A stretch of DNA of 64,000 bases. Source: Morchella semilibera (Eukaryota > Ascomycota > Pezizomycetes > Pezizales > Morchellaceae). Positions 59,747-64,000 of this stretch are shown piece by piece. The DNA lies in the NCBI GenBank assembly GCA_009192285.1, contig WBVU01000003.1, forward strand, positions 3,813,973 to 3,877,972. The letters are read 5' to 3'. The notes under the pieces were generated by a model. That model was not told the DNA's origin. It saw only the letters and a program-made list of their open reading frames with translations, and searched no databases. Position 1 is the first letter of the stretch, and every line of letters begins with the position of its first letter. Made by a program: the position numbers and the translations under genes.

Positions 59747-60760
59747 CGAGATGAGCGTAGGTGAGTGTTAATGGTGAGGAGCGGGATTAAAGTCCCAAGT
59801 TATCCTATTTGTACGCCAGCAGCAGATGATACATTTCTAAACCCTAGATATGTTCTAGTTGATACCAATTCCATGTGCAAGTACATGTTTTGAAACCCCA
59901 GGTACATACTTGAAGAGATTATTTGAAGCACGAAGTTGAAACACGTCCTTCTGATCGTGAAAACCTGCACCGCAAACTTTCATGATGTCCGTATCGCTGT
60001 TGAACCCCCAAAAAAACAACTTCGGCGATAAGATGGAGAATTTCTCCGATCCAAGGTGCTTCAGGAATTAGACCAACCCGGATAGGCATCCAGAGGAAAG
60101 ATCTCTAGTATTGCCAGAGATGTGTCACGAGCTTCCCAAGCATTATTCCGAAACGGTCACGATGATGGCTTAGAGTAGTGATGGCGATCGCGATGGTGGT
60201 AATAGTGGTGTTGATATCCATGGTGATCTCAGGGTTGACTAAAGGTCCAGGGTTGTATATACATGTACTTATCTAGGAACCCTGGGCGAGAATGTAGTAC
60301 TACAACCACTGTCTACAGACTTATCCCGGTATGCGTAGTACATTGTGTACGTGTAATTCCTTTTCTACTCGCCCAAGTTTAAATGAGACCAAATTAGTCC
60401 AGCTCACTACATACACGAAACGTGGACGAGTTGGACATGGAAGATCCTGAAGTCACAACCAGAATTTAACCTCAACTCACAATCACACACACAAACGACA
60501 TCATATTGCCATCATACATATCAATTGCTACATATATACAACAGTATCAAATAAGGCCAGCCATATACTCCAAATCCCATTAGTGAAAAGGAAAGAAAAA
60601 AAAAACACCAATCCCATGTCCCCGTCGTACCACTACTAACCCAAGCTAGAGTAGGGCATCATTATAAAACCAAGGTATTAAACGCCATAAACACCAGCGG
60701 CACCGTACCGCAGAACAAAGAGCCACCACCATGCATCTATTCCATGCATCTATTCCTATG
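59747..60760. other. Intergenic region
   Basis: No supported gene. A short fold-back with ATGTAGTACTAC and GTAGTACAT ends and an internal AGACTTATCCC lies at 60292-60343 and resembles a degraded member of the 52884 family. TACATGTA at 60261. Confidence 0.45.
60292..60343. repeat. Degenerate short fold-back
   Basis: Ends ATGTAGTACTAC and GTAGTACAT are inverted, with GTCTACAGAC and TTATCCCGG inside, similar in order to the arms at 52884-52978. Confidence 0.35.
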
Positions 60761-61188
60761 CTAAACCACAGCCACCAACACCGCAACGGCAATCCCTCCT
60801 ACCACCTGTCTCCAAGTACTCATTATTTTTGTCCCCGGCGTTGAGGAATCGGTTCGTTTCTGCACTTGTGGCGCAGATGTTCGGTTTTGGACTTGCACTT
60901 GCACTACTTTCTGCTGCTGCTGCTGCTGCTGCACACGCTCTAAATGCAGATCTTTGGGGAGTTCAAGCTCGATGGAAGCGGTGTTGCTATTGTCGAAGGC
61001 ATTGTATCTGTGGGTGAGTTTATTATTAGTCTGGCTAATCGCTGGTGCAAGAAAGTGTAGAAGTGACTGAGTGCGTACCGTTGCACTAGAACATCTTGAA
61101 CGGCCAATGAGTCTTGAGGATTGTCGACTGCTCCAACCGCTTTGCAAGCAGCCGCTGTTGCAAGGAGAGTTATGGTAACGAATCGCAT
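60761..61188 (-). CDS. Small GPI-type secreted protein, two exons
   Basis: Exons 61188-61079 and 61007-60761 flank a 71-nt intron (donor GTACGC, GACTAAT branch, CACAG acceptor) that splits a codon after two bases. The 118-residue product has a signal peptide (MRFVTITLLATAAACKAVGA), a short mature region with ELPKDLHLERV, a run of seven Gln encoded by a CAG-type repeat, KVVQVQVQNRT, and a hydrophobic C-terminus (VVGGIAVAVLVAVV) with no residues after it. A signal peptide plus a short terminal hydrophobic tail is the layout of GPI-anchored surface proteins. The two unspliced frames that overlap here are explained by this model. Family unknown. Confidence 0.7.
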
Positions 61189-63938
61189 GACCGCTGTTGT
61201 TTTTTGTTTCTTCTTCTCGATATTGCAGTATATCGTAGTAGTAATTGAGAAAGGTCGTCACGAACCCTCCTCTGATGTTTCCCTCTCCAGCTTAGAAAAA
61301 GAGTAGCACTCTTTAAAGAATTACTATTCAATAGAATAAAAGAACTTTCGAAAAAAAAAAGTGTGCATCCTTTCTAATCCCACGAGGGGAAGCAACAACA
61401 ATATATACTACAACTCCTCACCGTCACACACTACCGTTCAAGGAATTAACCAATAACTAATTCCATACGAAGGAGGAAGGAGTAGTCTCTTCTTAACCCC
61501 GGAGCTTACTTCAGCCGCATGACTGGACACACCACACACACCACCATATATAATCGTCCGAGGATTGGGTATGGATAGCATGGATGGGGTGGGCATATAA
61601 GCATACCATGCACGAAATTAGGAACATTCTATTGACTGGACTGACGTGACTCCTTGACTCCTTGACTCCTTGCAAGAGAGGGTACGAGTACGATGTTGCA
61701 ATACTGTTTACAAAGAATCACAGGGAGTTCCAGACGCATTCAACTCGCAATTCAGTATATTGCAGCGATAAAAGGCTTTTTACCAAGCTCCCCGCACCAA
61801 CTAACGTCATAAAAGCTTGGTTTGTAAAAAAAAGAAGGGAAAAAAAAAGAAAAAAGCGGCTCTAGCGGGACCACTTTCGGCCGCCGGAAGTTGCTCGTGT
61901 CCGGGCCCGAACGAACGGTTTCCGCAAAGCCGCACGCGGGTAATTACTAAGAGCGGATTAGGTGAGGTGGATCAAACATTCCTAATAACGTTAATTCTAT
62001 CAACGACCGTTTAACATTCCGGATCGCTCATATGCGTTCTCGCATTCGCTTTTGCCTTCGCTTTCGTTTTCGTTCCCGTTCCCATTTTCGTACCCGTACC
62101 CGTACCCGTTCCCGTTTCTTTTAAAAACCTTACTTTTCTCTGTTCTTTCATTTATGCTCTGCAGAACGCTTATAGACTAGGAAGTTAATTCAATCTTGGG
62201 GGTGGCCATGGTGGTGTTGTTTGTGCATGATGCTGCAGCAGATAGCACCGATACGATACGATAGAGCGATATGGAGAGTGCAGGTGTGTTTATCTATCCT
62301 AGAGTCAAAGAGTCAAAGGAGTAGACTATCATATCTGTTCCCCACCAATCCAATTCCACCGCCCCCCTCATCCTCCCCTCCCCCAGATCCCCAGATCATG
62401 CACTCATCACTGAGTAATTAACCAAGTTCTCCGAAACGATATTCGGGCCTCCACTCCAAATGAAACGAATCCACGTCCGCGCCGAATGAACCAAGCGAGA
62501 CAAGGCCAAACAGCACTCATCGTGGGTACCAATACATGCCATACTGCACTTTCCTACCCAGAATATCTCTCTGCCCAGATAATAGAGTTGGCACATGTAC
62601 TTGTACTTACATACAATACGGAACATGAAACATCATCATTATTCTGGAGGAAACCCTAACGTGTCTGTGTTCTCCACGTTGGAAATGTTACACAGCTCTC
62701 TTTCTCTCTGCAACCACACACCCAAACAACCCACACACAAAACCAACAACCAACCCAACAGGATGGGTTCGTCCCGCAGCTAAGCCTTTTCACCGGCTGG
62801 CCCAATAGAAATTTTAGGGTGTCAATGTTGCACAATACCAACAACAGCACAGTGAGCTTGAGGGAATGGAGGGGGCGAGCATTCATGGGGGCCAACTTAG
62901 TAGTATTACAGTGAGCACATCGATCATGGGAAATTAACTGAGAGGGCGGGGTATGGTGTCGACGCTTAACTACCAGGCACGGGAGCTAGGTTGGCGGGCG
63001 TGATCATCAGTGAGAAACAGTGTGGCTAGCCGTTGTTCGTGTCCTAGCCTCATCAGTGCCAATGGTGATGATTGTAATTAATCTTCAGCTAGGCCGGCGG
63101 GGTGGTGGGCGTTACTGTTTTACGTGGTGTACCCAGCATGAACCAGCAGAATTAAGATTGAGTCGCTCGCTGCGGCACGGGCTGGCGCTGGTACCGGACC
63201 GGCCGGCGCGGCGAGTAGAGTGGGTAGATAGGCCGGCTACATTGGTGTTTACTTTGTTTGCTGCAGATATTAGTAGGTACATATTATGAATGGAAGTAAA
63301 CAGTAGTTGGAGTAAGGAGCATGGTTTCCTAAATTCAAGGTGGGTAGCGATTCCGAGGCCTAGGATGGACCCGGAGTCGTACACAGACGTATGTATGCAC
63401 CTATGGCTACGGGTGTTTCGAGGTTTAGGATCCGCCTGTTCAGGCCTGCATTCTATATTACTTGCTACATACGTTGGGGGGGGGGGGGGGGGAGGGGACT
63501 GGGGAGAGGGGGGGCTGGGAGTCTGTTCGGATCCCAGCAGACAGTTTTCGTAGCAGCGGCTTTCTGGGGTCAGGCCTACATCTATGGATTAACCTTATGG
63601 TTTAGGAGTAGAGAAGTTGGTTCTGGATAACTGGTGTAGAAGTAGGAGGAGCCATCCGCTACATACACCTACAGCCTTGCACTTACAGCGCAATGCAGTT
63701 GATTCCAAATCTCTTTTAGTAATCTACTCTACCACCCCTTAGTAGTAATATCCACTACTGCTATTTCATAAGATAAATATTCAAGGTTAGCTTAGTCATT
63801 TCCCCTGGACAATGGCCATACCGGGCGCATCCAGACTCACATAAAAAAAACACAACGAACTGTCATTGATACCTGTAGGGTTAGGTTTCTGAACCAACTT
63901 CCCCCCTGAAGCCACTTCTGTCCCCGAGACACCCTTCT
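61189..63938. other. Intergenic region
   Basis: No supported gene. A six-base repeat tract at 62033-62120, an A/G-rich tract at 61827-61857, a G run at 63477-63492, and a CA-rich stretch at 62710-62760. Confidence 0.45.
62033..62120 (+). repeat. Imperfect hexamer repeat
   Basis: About 14 units of a six-base pattern that drifts from TTCGCT and TTCGTT to CCCGTT and ACCCGT, always with CG in phase. A simple-sequence tract, not coding. Confidence 0.7.
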
Positions 63939-64000
63939 CTAAAACCTGCCTCTCCCGTCACCATCCTCATCCTCATCATCCTCATCCTTCCCACGCCCAA
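63939..64000 (-). CDS. Possible 3' end of a gene that continues past the window
   Basis: On the minus strand one frame reads GRGKDEDDEDEDGDGRGRF and then stops (TAG at 63941-63939). An acidic, glycine-rich tail is a common protein ending, but only about 20 codons are visible and a GAT repeat could give this by chance. Confidence 0.25.
   Translation of the reverse strand, partial: GRGKDEDDEDEDGDGRGRF

Overview
The window looks like nuclear DNA of a filamentous ascomycete (Pezizomycotina). The evidence is short GT-AG introns of 44 to 96 nt with CTAAC/CTGAC-type branch sites, an ApsA/Num1-like cortical protein with its PH domain, a RasB-type GTPase ending in CVIL, a secreted fungal S41 peptidase, and small secreted or GPI-type proteins. 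Gene density is very low: about twelve supported genes in 64 kb, separated by deserts of 4 to 9 kb rich in homopolymers, simple repeats and fold-back sequence. The species cannot be told from the sequence; the gene-poor layout would suit a repeat-swollen genome.

Layout. 0.4-7.9 kb: a disordered orphan protein (minus), a two-exon secreted protein (minus) and a two-exon Arg/Tyr/His-rich protein (plus). 12.3-19.2 kb: a five-exon secreted S41 peptidase, a GC-rich F-box stub and an intronless patatin-like phospholipase, all plus. 19.2-24.4 kb: a repeat region with two opposed arrays of GC-rich hairpins, a tandem repeat and a fold-back element. 24.4-30.2 kb: the apsA/num1 homologue (minus), split by a one-base deletion. 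37.7-41.3 kb: a small two-exon protein, a multi-exon Cys-rich and Thr-rich wall-type protein, and a UPF0303/DUF336 protein. 49.3-50.1 kb: rasB. 50-59 kb: a desert holding a fold-back element and the third hairpin array. 59.1-61.2 kb: an acidic orphan and a small GPI-type protein. A truncated reading frame may enter from the right edge.

The genes form no obvious pathway or cluster. The unexplained material lies between them. (1) Three arrays (20.2-20.6, 23.15-23.4 and 57.4-57.7 kb) alternate a 15-23 bp hairpin plus TTTTTTGCGTTRGG with a small CTCC/GGAG hairpin. Stem sequences change between copies with pairing kept, and the cUUCGg tetraloop appears on two different stems. (2) A bipartite motif, CGAGTGATA-N4-RTGA, occurs at least 11 times, always outside genes. 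(3) The palindrome TACATGTA occurs more than 30 times, also outside the coding exons. These three signals, the apsA frameshift, and the YVS-x-E-x-Q-T repeats of ApsA are the main points for follow-up.
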